64,000 nt of DNA from Lutraria lutraria (lineage: Eukaryota > Mollusca > Bivalvia > Venerida > Mactridae): the NCBI GenBank assembly GCA_964023205.1, contig OZ026837.1:14981479-15045478 (forward strand), written 5' to 3'. The notes under the pieces were generated by a model, which saw only the letters and a list, made by a program, of their open reading frames with translations, did no database searches and was not told where the DNA came from. Numbering within the stretch: position 1 is the first letter of the stretch; every line of letters starts with the position of its first letter. The translations under genes and the position numbers were made by a program. Shown here one piece after another: positions 1 through 12,026 of this stretch.

Positions 1-223
1 AGTCAAACCTGTGTTTGGTGCCACCTCTGAACAAAAGCCACACTGAGTATACATGTTATTCTATTGAATACCTTCACTGATTATTCAGTACAAAATATCA
101 TCCAAAAAGGACACAAGCTTTTACTTTGATTTGGCCTTCTGACCTTACATTAGCCAGTAAGTCCTGTCAATTTAGGCAGAATTATGTTTATCCAAAGGTG
201 GCCCTTTTTTACAGGTTTGACTG
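1..223. mobile_element. 'cagtcaaacctgtg' MITE, cut by window start
   Basis: Starts agtcaaacctgtg at base 1 and ends acaggtttgactg, followed by TA. The family has about 180-bp members with inverted ends cagtcaaacctgtg and TA duplications, so Tc1-mariner-like. Internal 'ggtggccttta' and 'ataaaggccac' motifs mark it. Confidence 0.8.
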
Positions 224-287
224 TATATAAAATATATAAAACATTTTTGACATGAATGCTGACCTTTTCCAAGAAATCTAAAATCTT

Positions 288-428
288 AAAAAGAATCAGG
301 AAAAACTATTCGAAAAGAGAATGGATGTAAATGTTCGGTTCACCTGTATCTTCTCTCCCCCTCACTGTGGGGCGACCCTGAAATGACCATAGTTGTCCAA
401 TGGGTCGTTAAACAACAGCCAAATAAAG
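288..428 (+). repeat. SINE-C 3' fragment
   Basis: 'aagaatcaggaaaaactatt' to 'gtggggcgaccctgaaatga' and 'cgttaaacaacagcc', matching the last 140 bp of the copy at 19152. Confidence 0.8.
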
Positions 429-1211
429 TATTAAATGTACAAAGTAAGCTTACAGTCTGTCAGGTATTTATTCACTTCGTCCATCCATCCAGAACTGTCT
501 ATAATTATATTAAGATCCAGTCTTACTGAGCATTTCAACATGTTTATTTAATGTTTTATAAAACGTTTTTATCAACAACAATCTGTTTATTTGCTTTCTT
601 GTCCCGGTATGTAGAATGAAGACTGATTATTGGTTTACTTAAGGTTGAAAATTGTGACACAATCACACATTGTATTTTGTAAGCCTGGGTTTAATGTTGC
701 GGGATTATTTGAAAATACCCGGTATTATACTAGTGTGGTTACAGTATACATTGTTATCTGACCAGACTGTCGTGTGGGTTTAAACTGTTCAGATATTTCA
801 ATACTTCCACAATGTCTTGTTGATTTTATGTTTTTTGTGTTTTGGATTTAGGTATGTGATATTGTGATATTTTATTTCCTGTTAAAGGTGTTCATTATAA
901 TTTTAACATGTTGTGATTATTAAGGTAAAACCAGTGTTAAGGATCAGGACACTTACATATGCATGATAAAAACATGCATTCATGATCGTGAAATTGGAGT
1001 TTTCTATTCTGGATCATATATTTTATAAAAACAATATTTTTTGTTGTTTAAATCTACAAACTTAGGTAAGTTTAAAACCTTGATTGATTTACAGAAAAGA
1101 ATGTTACTGTGTTCATTTAACCCTGTACGTGTTTATACAGTATGCTTATTAAAGTGTGACAATAAATTGTGTTCATACATTACTTCTCTCTGTGTCAACT
1201 GTATACAGATG

Positions 1212-1703
1212 ATTTATACTGATGAACCTGTCAACAAAGGTCATCTTCTGGAAAGACAAAATGTGGTCTCTGTTGACTGAGGCTGATGGCCTTTATTTGG
1301 AGGCAGGGTTCTCAATAAGTTTGTGGCCAACAGGCCCAAAAACTAACTCTAACAGGCCTGCTAGGGGGGGGGGGGGGGGTCCAGGCATTTTCTAGCAATT
1401 TTTTATAAACTTTTGAGATTCCTAACCATCCCCAACCATTTTTCTAAGTGGCTAAATTGGCCTGCAGCCTGTTGTTATTGAGAACCCTGGGAGGTTGTTT
1501 TGTTCTAAATAATCAATGACAGTTTTTGAAAGATTGGTCTTTATTCACTTTGGTGGCCTTTATTCAGAGGTGGTTGCTTTCACAGGTTTGGTTAGTTCAA
1601 TTTTGGATTAAAGTTTGTTTTAATAATCTACGACAGTTTTTAAAACAATTCCTTTCACAGGGTGGCCTTTATTTGTGGGTGGCTACAAACAAAGATTTGA
1701 CTG
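1212..1703. mobile_element. 'cagtcaaacctgtg' MITE with nested insertion
   Basis: Left part 'gaacctgtcaacaaaggtcat', right part ending 'aaagatttgactg'. It is interrupted by the 'cagggttctcaataa' MITE at 1304-1489, and its 3' half appears partly duplicated ('cagaggtggttgctttcaca' then 'gtgggtggctacaaac'). Confidence 0.75.
1304..1489 (-). mobile_element. 'cagggttctcaataa' MITE, nested
   Basis: 186 bp with inverted ends cagggttctcaataa and ttattgagaaccctg, flanked by ggagg on both sides. It sits inside another MITE at 'tttatttggagg'. It holds a run of about 13 G. Confidence 0.88.
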
Positions 1704-1758
1704 TATACAGTGAGAATTTACTCACTTGTAGTGACCATGTCTTTATAAAAACTTAATA

Positions 1759-2530
1759 GGCCCTTTTTTATGCCATTTTTGAGTCCGGTATTGTCCCCTG
1801 TTCCCTAAGTGAAAAAGTATATGTTTTTCCCCTCTGAGAAAAAAAAATGCCCTATAATTAAAAACAAGAAATATCATTAAAAAAAGATAATCGGCGCTGA
1901 TACAGTACAAAATTAATGCCATATAGCTGTACAGTTTTCGGACATTGCCAATTTGGCAAAGTCAAGCATGACGCCACTTTGTTACTGGAAATAATTTATT
2001 GTATTGAATAAGTAAAATGTAATCAGTGCCTCTTCTTTTTGCCAGGAAATCTTCAACTTGTGAAAATAACTGTAAAAAATACTCAAGTAAGCAAAAAAAA
2101 AACCCCCCAAAAACCTTGATTCACATGTTTTTTAACCTTTGTGTGTTTGGTTTAGCGCCAGTGCCTGATTAAACATTTAAATATTTTAAACCTGTTGTAC
2201 TATTACCATATTAGTTCAGGCCATAAACAAAACTCTGGAGTTTATTTTGCATGGTTAAAAACATTTCAATATCTAATTTCATACTGTTATAGATTTTGAT
2301 TATTTTCAGACAATTACGAATTCTGCCCTAAAATTTCATAATGACCAATGACAAACTTCCTTCTTTAGCTGATAATTTTGTATCTAACATTTTCATTGGT
2401 TCAAATGTAGGTCAAAATCAATTTTAATACTGCTGCGCCGAAAAAATCTCCAAATCTGGTGTTTTATGACACAAATTTCTTCACATCAGAGGGACCTGAA
2501 ATCTGTTCCCCAATACAGAAAAAAAGGGCT
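1759..2530. mobile_element. 'aggcccttttttatgcc' element with ~560-bp insertion
   Basis: Left 'aggcccttttttatgccatt' and right 'aaaaaaagggct' match the compact 187-bp copy at 53541-53727. Between about 1886 and 2449 lies unrelated DNA whose ends (gataatcggcgc / gcgccgaaaaaatc) are loosely inverted, which suggests a second element inserted here. Confidence 0.55.
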
Positions 2531-2548
2531 GAACTACCTTTTTTAACC

Positions 2549-3110
2549 GGATATTCAACATTTCCTCTGCATTGCACCTTGAGGTCACCTCAATATTAAG
2601 TATCGTTTAATTTATCCTTAAGGTGAACTTAATAACAAGGTGTAACTGCATATACTTGTCCCGGATGTCCATACGCATATGTTTGTGATTATCTGTCTAG
2701 TGTTCAAGACCCGCACCCGTGTTTGAGTGGTTAAGATCGCTGACTTCAAATCACAGTAACCCCTCACTGATAGAGGGCCACCGGTCCGAACTCAGCTACC
2801 GACCATGTCTCTTTATGTGAGAAAGTAGGCAGTTGCTTATCTAGTACTGGTTCTTCCTAGGAACGATGGTCTAAGGTGAACTGTCCGCCTCATATGACTC
2901 TGACTGTTGAAAAGGGGTGTAAAACTCGAATAAACAAACAAACAAAGAAACATAACCCAGGTTTTCGAAACAGATATTCATTATTTCTTCTTCATTGCAC
3001 AATGATAGTTAATTGGTCGTTAAGGTGGCCTTTATAGCAAGGTGTCTGTATTTAATTATCCCTTCTATCAACATAATTATGCTTACGTTTATCTATGTAG
3101 TATATTTAAA
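2549..3110. repeat. Diverged direct duplication flanking SINE-A copy 1
   Basis: 2549-2705 and 2973-3110 align ('gatattca...cattgcac', then 'ttaaggtg...agcaaggtgt', then 'acg...tatctatgtagt'). SINE-A sits exactly between them. Confidence 0.6.
2711..2945 (+). repeat. SINE-A (tRNA-Leu-like head), copy 1
   Basis: Head 'gtttgagtggttaagatcgc' with an A box, 'gacttcaaatcac' as anticodon arm, a long variable-arm region and a weak B box. The body is 'catgtctctttatgtgagaa' and the tail 'aaaaggggtgtaaaactcg' plus (aaac)n. A diverged direct duplication of flanking DNA surrounds it. Confidence 0.88.
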
Positions 3111-3882
3111 GAAGTTCTGTTGATTAAAAATAAACAAACATTAAAAGTAACATTTATGTCCATGAAAGGAGACCACAGTGGTCATATGTTTATGCAATTA
3201 CTAGTCCATCACCTTCGTTAATTTAAATTCACGCAGGAGCAAATTTCGCTTGCGAGGTAGCTGTCCAGTTGACTTATGGTATTGTGCGATTTTATTAAAC
3301 TGTCAAAGTTGAATAATTACACAGTCGCTGAATATGATTATTTTTAGCTTCGTACCACAGTCGATAGTTTTCGTTCATTTTACCGTTAGGGAATGTTCCA
3401 TTCCTCATGTTTATATAGTATTATGTAGCGCATTATTATAGATTACGAAAGTACCCGAATCCTACAGAAGCCAAAAATAAATGCAAGCATTGACCGTGTG
3501 ATTATTCAGCTTTGACAGTTGATAGGTAGGCGCAGTTAAAGTACTTTTATGGGTGTATTTTAGAAAGTAATAATTGAAAACAAAGAAAAGCTTTCGAGTA
3601 CACAGAATTAAGTGCAGAAATAAATCCGTATAATCAAACATCCTCCGTGCTTGCAACAACACTGAATTCTCAAAGGAACCTTTTGCATTATGTTACACAT
3701 TCTTAGCTAATGGACAGACAATATAAAAACTTGTAGACTCATTATTCTAAAGACAGAAGTAATGGCCTGGACTAATAGTCTAATCTATTTTTCATGATAG
3801 ATATGGTGACATGTCATATTGTGTTGCTGCATTAAATAGAAAGGACAGAAATAACCTTAGATTATGTGTGATGCTGTTTCAT

Positions 3883-4127
3883 TAAGCCATCCTTAAAAAA
3901 AAATTGTTTGCCCTAATGCTACCTACCCACCAAAAAAGGCCCCACCACACTTTTTGTTTGGTCTCTCTGGATTTTAACTTTTTCTCATTAAAAATAGCAT
4001 TCAGACATGTATTGTGGGATAAATATAACAAATAGAAAGTAAAAAAAAAGATATCTACCTACTTATACCCACTGAAAGTTTTCTGGGTCGGGTTGCAGCA
4101 AGCAAACTTTTTTTTAAGGATGGCCTT
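3883..4127. mobile_element. Harbinger-like MITE, copy 1
   Basis: Ends agccatccttaaaaaa and ttttttaaggatggcc, flanked by tta on each side. The inner strand carries 'ctgggtcgggttgcagcaag'. A TTA duplication with GGCCATCC ends fits PIF/Harbinger. Confidence 0.75.
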
Positions 4128-4980
4128 ATTTGGAAAATGTAAAAAGTTTGTCCCAGTTGAATACCTGATTGCTTTCTGTAATGAGAACTATTTTTAGCTC
4201 GTCTTTTTTCGAAGAAATAATCGAGCTGTCTTGATCACTGCATCATCTGCGTCTGTGCAAAAGCGTAGCTCATAACTCGGAGAGGTAGCCACATGAAACT
4301 TAGTGAGTGCATGGATAGATCTCACTGAGGCGGAGGACAGACAATCATTGGCAGTGCGCTTACAGCACTCTTGTTGTTTATTATACAATTCTTAGATAAA
4401 AAATTCAATAGAGTACTGTATGATGTATTTATTTTTTGTTTTGAGAGAGAAATGACTAATATGAATTCACTATGGCTGATTTAATGGCTCTTAAATTTAG
4501 ATAACGTTTTTACTATTTTATAATTGATGAAAATCTCATCCCAACTACTGAGCCTAGAACTGTGTTAAGAAAATCACACGAAAATGGTTGAAAAAAAAGT
4601 TTTTTCTTCTGATGTTAAAACTGGAAGTTGCCAATAACCCTGGCTATTTGTACGATCTTTGACCCTAGCGAAGACTTATGGACATAATTATACATGCATT
4701 GGTCCTTTCTGTCTTGTTAAGGTTTTTTGCTATTTTTTAAGTAGCAAGACTTTTTTCTATTTCATGGTTCCTGTTAAAATCAATGCTATTTCATCACCTT
4801 CAAACAATTGCAACGATTCAACTCCTGATAAATCTTGCACCTTGGCGTCAAAAGCACTTAGTCATTAAGTATCAATTAATATTTTATCAACAACATCAGT
4901 GTATACATTTCCTTCTTATAAATACTGCCTGAAGTAATTCCATTTGTCTTGTACGGTCATACAGATTAAAGGCTATCATG

Positions 4981-5155
4981 CAGGGTTCTCAATAACAGCA
5001 GGCTGCAGGCCAATTTAGCCGCTTAAAAATGCGTTTTGGCCAGTTAGGAATCTCAAATGTTTATAATTTATTGCTAGAAAATGCCTTGACCCCTCCTAGC
5101 AGGCCTGTTAGTCTTGCTTTTGGGCCTGTTGGCCACAAACTTATTGAGAACCCTG
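4981..5155 (+). mobile_element. 'cagggttctcaataa' MITE, intact
   Basis: 175 bp with perfectly inverted 15-base ends. Flanks atcatg and accatg could be a 6-bp duplication with one change. Confidence 0.88.
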
Positions 5156-5742
5156 ACCATGTGACTGACCTTCACTCATCAGCATGTGTTTAGGCTAGGA
5201 GAATAAATAATTAAGTCCAAGGTTACTTGACCAATATATTTGGCCGTAGGAAAGTTAAAAAACAATGTCTGTCGAGTATTCATGAATCTTACTGTTTTTT
5301 TCTGACCCTGTTTTTGTTCAACTCTGTATAAAGTCCAACTGAGTAAAAAGTCAAACTGTGTATAAGGTTCAACTATATTTGCAGGTCAAATATATCAAAA
5401 GGACAGCTATTTATAAAAGCCAATGGTGTATTAAGGTCAACTGTGTATTTACTATATAGAGGTCATTTTTCTTCTCGCCCCTTTGTGGTCTTTGTTTACA
5501 GGCTTTACTATTTTGTTTCCAAATGTTTTATAGGGTCCTTATCGAATATATTCCCCATATTTGATCAATTAAAATTTATGTCCCTTAGTTCAAATAGTAA
5601 TGGTGTATTTAGAGCCATTAGTTTGTACAACACAATGATAGAGCTTTAATGTTATCATCTATACAGAATGATATCTATCTAATAGAATTTGAGGCCATTA
5701 ATAGAAGTTCAATGTGAGTTTTAGTATCCACCAAAACTTAAA

Positions 5743-5920
5743 TACAGTGCAACCTTTACAAAGCAGCACCCTTTAGGAGTAGCAGAATTATGTCATTATT
5801 GAGAGGTTGTTACTCTAGAGAGGTTAATTAATAGTTATGTGGGACTATACGAAAAATCATGCTGTTGTTGAAGAGAGGTTGTTGTTCAAGACAGGGCCGC
5901 TCTGGAGAGGTTGTACGGTA
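5743..5920. mobile_element. 'acagtacaacctct' MITE, copy 1
   Basis: Ends tacagtgcaacctttaca and ggagaggttgtacggta are inverted. The interior has 'gaaaaatcatgctgttgttg'. The family is about 180 bp with TA at both ends, so Tc1-mariner-like. Confidence 0.85.
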
Positions 5921-7264
5921 TCATCTTCACGTAGGCAATCATTCACATGTCATGTGATACTAATTGATTAAGAAAATAATTCAATACTTGAATGGAACAT
6001 TTCACGGAACTACTTGTTCATATTTGTATTATTTTTCCAGATTTCAATACAAATAGATCAATATTATTAAAGCTTTCCAGTTTTATGAAGTATTAATTGT
6101 ATTAGTGAAGTGGGATATGGTTCATGAAAGTTTCACCTGCAACTGGCAGAGTGGATTCATTGAATTGTTATAACATTTATTGATTGTCATTTATTTATTT
6201 TAACAGCATGTTCGTGTTACGGTGTAATTTGCTGTTTGAAATGTTTGATGATGTTATAGTAATTTTTATGGTTTTAAGTTTTTACAATTGTTGAGAAGTG
6301 ATGTGTTTGTATGTAATTAATCCATAGCTAGTTTCCGTATGATGATTAGAAATTACAGGGAACTTCTCTTTTGTGGCTGTATACAGTGTTTCTCTATTTT
6401 ATATCAGAGATGATTTTATACAAGTTTATTGCTCTGTGGCTATATTTGTCGATCATGTACAATACTATTAGAGAGGCAACTATAAATGTATACAGACAGG
6501 TTACTGATAGGCCTAGTGACTATTAGATTAAACTCAATACACCACAGTGACCATTATGTGTAAGAGTGATATTGAATATTGGCTGTTATTTTGAGATGGC
6601 TATTCAAAAATTCAGAAAAAATCCCAAACAAATGAGTTTTCGTGTGAATATTTTGGACATTATTTTATTCCATTTGTTCAGTATAATATTAAATGGTAAC
6701 AAATGAATGCTGCCATTTCTGTATCATATTTTCGCAACCATTTATAAATTGAGAGAAAATGTAAAATATGACTGATTTTCATGTTAGTGGTACATTTGTG
6801 TATTACCGTACTGTTATAAGAGTAGCATATAAAACTATGGTAGTAAAAGTATTCTCAGTTTAAGTGCAAAAAGTGTCATCCGTCTTGTCACCAGTTCTTT
6901 TCCAGAAGTGTGGGCAATGTTTGAAGTAAAACTTTGATATTGTAGCTTTTTTGTTGTGCTTACTATACATTCATTGTTTTTGTTTTCCAAGGACTTTGTT
7001 TATGGCTTCTCAAGTTTTATTTATTTACTTTTTTCGGATATAAATATCTAGCACTTGAGTCTTAATATGTTCTGTGAAGTGTCTCTCATATTTATGTTCA
7101 ATGGGGTAATTACTGTATTTTATTCACTCGGTAGGCTATTTTAGTGCTGCAGTATAACAAAATATTATCGTAAATCACTACATGATATAATATTTACGAT
7201 TGATACTGACTATTGAAATTTAGACTCATTTATTGGTATCGTTGTCGTAAATGATGACATGCAT

Positions 7265-7740
7265 CATTAAAATCTGGGGTGTCACAGTGTTGTACCACTA
7301 GCCAAGGTCATTTGGCAACTTAAACTGTCATGGAAGACCTCGGGTATACACCAGACTTTGTGAAAGCTAGGCACTGGATCGACGGCTTGTCAGATAGATT
7401 GTGTGTTGGTCCAATAAAGAATCTTATCTCATTGGACCGGCTGTCAGGTAACTTATTTACCTGATGTGTACACATTTGTACTTGCTGACCTTTTTCGGTC
7501 TGACAAATTTTCTTTTGGTCCGACAGAATTTTCAAGCTTGTTTGACCGAATGTCCGGCAGATTTTTTTGCTTCTTGAAGTCCGATACACCTGGATAGAAC
7601 CTGACCGATCTCCCATTCGCCATTTTGACAGCTTCATTACGTGTGAAATTGTCTGTCCCTTGATTGGGTTTGAACTCACAGTAGGTAGGGACTGGTGACT
7701 ACCCAACTGAGACCATGACTACACGACTATTGAGGCCCCT
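7265..7740 (-). repeat. tRNA-headed SINE plus 'gtccgacaa' repeat
   Basis: On the minus strand the right end reads 'tcgtgtagtcatggtctcag' and 'gtgagttcaaacccaatc', a Ser/Leu-like tRNA head. Upstream (7470-7600) are recurring 'ggtctgacaaatttt', 'ggtccgacagaatttt' and 'tgtccggcagatttttt' motifs. Boundaries are uncertain. Confidence 0.5.
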
Positions 7741-8419
7741 CTTGGGGTTAATGATATACTAGGTAGCTTTCATACATTACATGCATCTTTAAAATCTATT
7801 TCTTCGTGCTATCAATCCTCCTTGTTTGATATTGTAAACATTTTTATTGCATGCATTGGCTGTGGATTAGGCTCCAAGGTTATAAAACTCATTTTGTCTA
7901 TTAATGCTAGCTGTATAGATTATGATAAAACAGTAAACCTATTAATATTACATAAATCTATTGGAATATTAGCTGATCTGAATAGGTTCATTTGTATTTA
8001 AACATAGAACAGGGATATCATTTCAACCAAAATACGACAATATACATTGCCTACAAAGAGAGTATGCTTGCAGTTCAGTTTTATGCAACAAAGGTCAGAG
8101 CACTGGTTAGATCAACTGTTAGTAAAAAATAACTAAAATTTTGTTTTACAATGTAGTTGATGATACCACATAATTTTATAGTTAGAGGTCAAGCTAAAAA
8201 TCTTGCTAATGTTATAAATATCAGACCATTGGCAAATTATGTTAAGCAAAAATACCCCAAGCAAACTATAATAAATTATGATATTACTTCTTTAGATTAT
8301 AAAAATGAGAGAAGTTTAGATATTTAAGATGAAACATTGCTGTTTTTGGGTTTAAGACATGTCATAGATAATTATGTAAAATCCCAAGTTCATTTTACTA
8401 AATAGTTTCCTTGACATTG

Positions 8420-8614
8420 CAGGGCTTTTTTTCCTTCTATAGCAGGGGCCGTTAACAGGCGTCTTCCCTGAGGAAAATTATTTAAAACCATGCAGTTTTC
8501 CCCTAAAATTCAATTTACATCTGGTTTTTTCTTCCCTTTTTGCAAAAATTATGCGTAATTTTCCCCTGAATTTGAAGAAAAGGCCCCTTCCCCTACCTGT
8601 GTAAAAAAGCCCTG
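8420..8614. mobile_element. 'cagggctttttt' MITE, 195 bp
   Basis: Ends cagggctttttt and aaaaaagccctg are perfectly inverted, with the exact 5-bp duplication cattg (8415-8419 and 8615-8619). The interior has repeated 'ttttcccct' motifs. Confidence 0.85.
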
Positions 8615-8837
8615 CATTGCCAAATGGTCCCACTTTTTTGAGACTCTCGCAAGGCACAGAGCTTCTGTGTAACTATTGTTGGGTTTATAAGTGCAGTGCA
8701 TTTATAACCTGGTGATCCGGGTTTGATTCTTGGTGGTGGCAGGTCATACCCTTCCGTGAAAATTTGACAAAAATGAGAGAAGGGTAAGTTTGAACCATCT
8801 TTGATCCACAATAAATGTGTGTGTTGTAATACTGGTA

Positions 8838-9003
8838 CAGTGTCTGAACTAATTTTTTTAAAGCACTAGTCAGAGCTATTAGTGGACTATTAAAAATAAA
8901 CAATTTACCACTAGCCCGAATACACAATTTTGAGGAAACTCACTCGCCCAAATAGAAATTTACTAGCCCCGGGCTGTGGGCTAGTGGGTTAGCGTGAAAA
9001 CTG
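8838..9003 (+). mobile_element. 166-bp CAG...CTG element, copy 1
   Basis: Begins cagtgtctgaactaat and ends gttagcgtgaaaactg. It contains several copies of 'actagcccgaata' and 'ggctagtggg'. It is flanked by the exact 6-bp duplication ctggta (8832-8837 and 9004-9009). Same length as the copies at 19489 and 34990. Confidence 0.92.
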
Positions 9004-10170
9004 CTGGTACCCATTAAGGTCAGAGGCACAAACCAGGTGATTTATCATGTACACCTATTTGCTTTTTTCACTACTACATGTCCCAAATAGCTAGGCAGTT
9101 TTATTCTTGTATCTGAATGTATTGATGATTACTTAAAACCAGAACTTGAATCAGATTAATCAATTGAGTATCAATGTAGATAAATCATTAATTTTTATTA
9201 GCAATTAATTGTGTTAATATTCCATATTTTATATTCATAGAAGCCAATAGCCCTGGGACTTAATTCTTTAATCAAACATCCAATTAGGTATCAAATTCAT
9301 CTATTCAATTATGTAATGAGAAAACTTGCTTAATGTTCCTGGTATCAAATTCTTCTTACAACTTAAGTTATTAGAAGTAACTAATTGGAGATTTCATGGG
9401 CCTAAACTTCTCTGTACAGATTGTATACAATGTATATCTGAATACAGATGATATAGAACTTTAACTGATGTTATCTAAAAATCTGCGTTACTTTAAAAAA
9501 CTGATATTGAATATCATCTTGCTATATTCTTGTTATTATAAGCCTAATTGAATATAATCTTTTTGATTATCTAAGTGCTCATATTTCTTAATTAAGTAGA
9601 TTTTATCTCATATTATGATTGTTGCCTCTAATAAACTTAGGTTTGAACTTGTAAGAGATGGTTTTAAGTATACATGTAATTTGCTAATTGGTTTTGTGTG
9701 AAAATTTTCAGGAGTAAAATTTTACATTATTTTTGTCAGAGAAAAAATTCTCCAGTAATGGGAAGTTGATTTCTTAAAGGAAATATGAGATTTGATCTGT
9801 CAGTAATATTTTCACCTCTTTAAGAATGGGTCCGGGTCTGGTAAGATTGAAAGTTTGGAGTTCTTACGACTTGGTTATTGGAAAATTTTATCAATAGACA
9901 ATTCCAAATAAATTTAAGTACTCTGGTTTCTTTGCACTAGTTTACTATACTTCTTGTCAAGACATGGGTCATAATTTTGGCTTTGTCTTTTAAATTCTTT
10001 TTTTATAAATGTTCATTGGGAATTTCTCCATTTAGATTTGGAAAAACTGAAGCCTAAATGCTATTGGGAGTGGTCCGTTTACTGGACCCAAACAAAGAAG
10101 TCAAAGAATCTCTGTTCTTCTAAAGAATTAAAATTTGTTTCTGCTGCAAGACATGTGAATCGACTCATAA

Positions 10171-10236
10171 CTTAGTAGCACTATGTCATTAACCAAAGAC
10201 TCGTTTAGTAGCACTATGTCATTAACCGAAGATGAC
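10171..10236. repeat. Short tandem duplication
   Basis: 'tagtagcactatgtcattaa' occurs twice about 34 bp apart, with 'ccaaag' and 'ccgaag' after it. Confidence 0.8.
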
Positions 10237-10413
10237 CAAGAGTCTATCCTACTAAAATATTGTCTTGGCAACTGTTCTTGTATGCTGTGAATAATCAATT
10301 AATTGGTGTCAATTGTGAGTTGTAATAAATTCTCTATTTACATATGGTAATTATTTAATAGACTTGTATAATAACTGGATATTTAAGAATATAAGTAACG
10401 TTATTGCTGTTCT

Positions 10414-10613
10414 NNNNNNNNNNNNNNNNNNNNNNNNNNNNNNNNNNNNNNNNNNNNNNNNNNNNNNNNNNNNNNNNNNNNNNNNNNNNNNNNNNNNNNN
10501 NNNNNNNNNNNNNNNNNNNNNNNNNNNNNNNNNNNNNNNNNNNNNNNNNNNNNNNNNNNNNNNNNNNNNNNNNNNNNNNNNNNNNNNNNNNNNNNNNNNN
10601 NNNNNNNNNNNNN
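10414..10613. other. Assembly gap, 200 N
   Basis: Exactly 200 N, a conventional placeholder; the real distance is unknown. Confidence 0.99.
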
Positions 10614-10955
10614 ATTGCACATGTTACGTCATTTATGTGACATAAAGTTTATCTATCGATCAATTATAGGTAAATATCCTTGTTTTGCAGCTTTGAAAGG
10701 CAGCGCGCACACTCAGTAATTCTCAGATGAATCGGAAATATCGTTGTCGTCAATAAAAGGCTTACAGCCTTTTATTTAAATCGACATACAAATACCGACG
10801 CACGCGTTATTTAGAGTCATTTTGAAATGCACATTCTTCTTTGACTTTTCGGTAATAATTGGTTTTACACGTGATAAATGCATTTTTGGTGTATGAAACC
10901 CAAGACACAGCAGTTCCTGGGCATGCCCCTTTAATAATTCAATTGTGCAGTTGGA

Positions 10956-11022
10956 AAAAATCATGATGTTGTTGAAGGAAGGTTGTTGACCAAGAGATGA
11001 CCGCTCTGGAGAGGTTATACTG
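10956..11022. mobile_element. 'acagtacaacctct' MITE, right end only
   Basis: 'aaaaaatcatgatgttgttg' to 'ggagaggttatactgta'. The left half is missing. Confidence 0.75.
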
Positions 11023-12026
11023 TATAATTATGTACTAGCTAGATGATATTTTGTCATTTATTCATCATTTTCTGACCGGTGCCGACTCCATCATTATGGG
11101 TATTATTATTTGATAAAGTTCATTTCCAATTTGGCCACCAGGGAAGTATTAATAATAAGTTTAACATATTATATTGAATTAATGAAAGTCATTCATACAA
11201 AGCAATGAGCTATAAATTGTCTGTAAGCTGAATGTGTCTTGTGTTCATAATTAATTTATCTGCACCAGTACCAATATATTCATCATTAAGTTCACAGACG
11301 CAAAATATAAAACAATAGGCTTATAATGTAAAACTGCTTACACCATTGTATTCAATGATTAAGTAACATGTAATGTCATATCATTAGACAATGGTGGGAG
11401 GGCCTTTTATCCAAACATTGGGAAAAGGTCTAATAGCCTCTCATTATGGGAAATTCAAGTGCAATTTTGGCAAAATTGGAAGAAGGTTGAACAACCGAGT
11501 TCAAACAGCATTATATTATTGGGAATTTGTCTATCCCAAATTCAGAAAAACTGAGCTTTTTTGCAATTTGGAAGTCCTCTGTTAGAGTAGGAAAACACTA
11601 ATTTTGAATGTTCCACCTAAAATGCCCATGAAATAATTGTATACTGTATAATGTTTCAGTGTTCAAGACTCCATACATTCTTGCTGTATCAGCAAGGTGC
11701 TTGCATTGAATAAATTAAGTTCTTCCCACTGTAAAATATATATATATATAGAAGTGTCTGTTTATGACAGTTGTTATTATTTTATAAGTGTTGTGAATGT
11801 CTGCTCACTGACATTTCAATTTGCTGTTAATATTGTTTATTAGTCTTTTTTGTAAAATAAAACAACATTGTATAATTGATTTTATTGTTTTATTGGAAGA
11901 CTTTTTATGTTGGGTATTATAGAGAATACATTGGTAGGACTCCAGTAATATATTAAGAAAATTACATGTCGAGTTTTTTCCCTGTACTAATATGGATGGT
12001 CATATGGATCAAAACTTGTATGCTCA

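Larger units (their letters stand above)
429..12026. other. Gene-free stretch, 0.4-12 kb
   Basis: Outside the repeats listed I see no coding signal. 429-1211, 3120-3882, 4128-4980, 5921-7264, 7741-8419, 9010-10170 and 11023-12026 are AT-rich unrecognised DNA. 5290-5450 has loosely repeated 'gtcaaactgtgtataa' phrases. All open frames here are short and lack any family motif. Confidence 0.7.

Noticed and set aside
7320..7706. 128-residue minus-strand frame
   Set aside because: It lies within the tRNA-headed SINE and 'gtccgacaa' repeat and has no family motif.
10351..10645. Open frames across the first N run
   Set aside because: They consist of unknown bases; nothing can be inferred.
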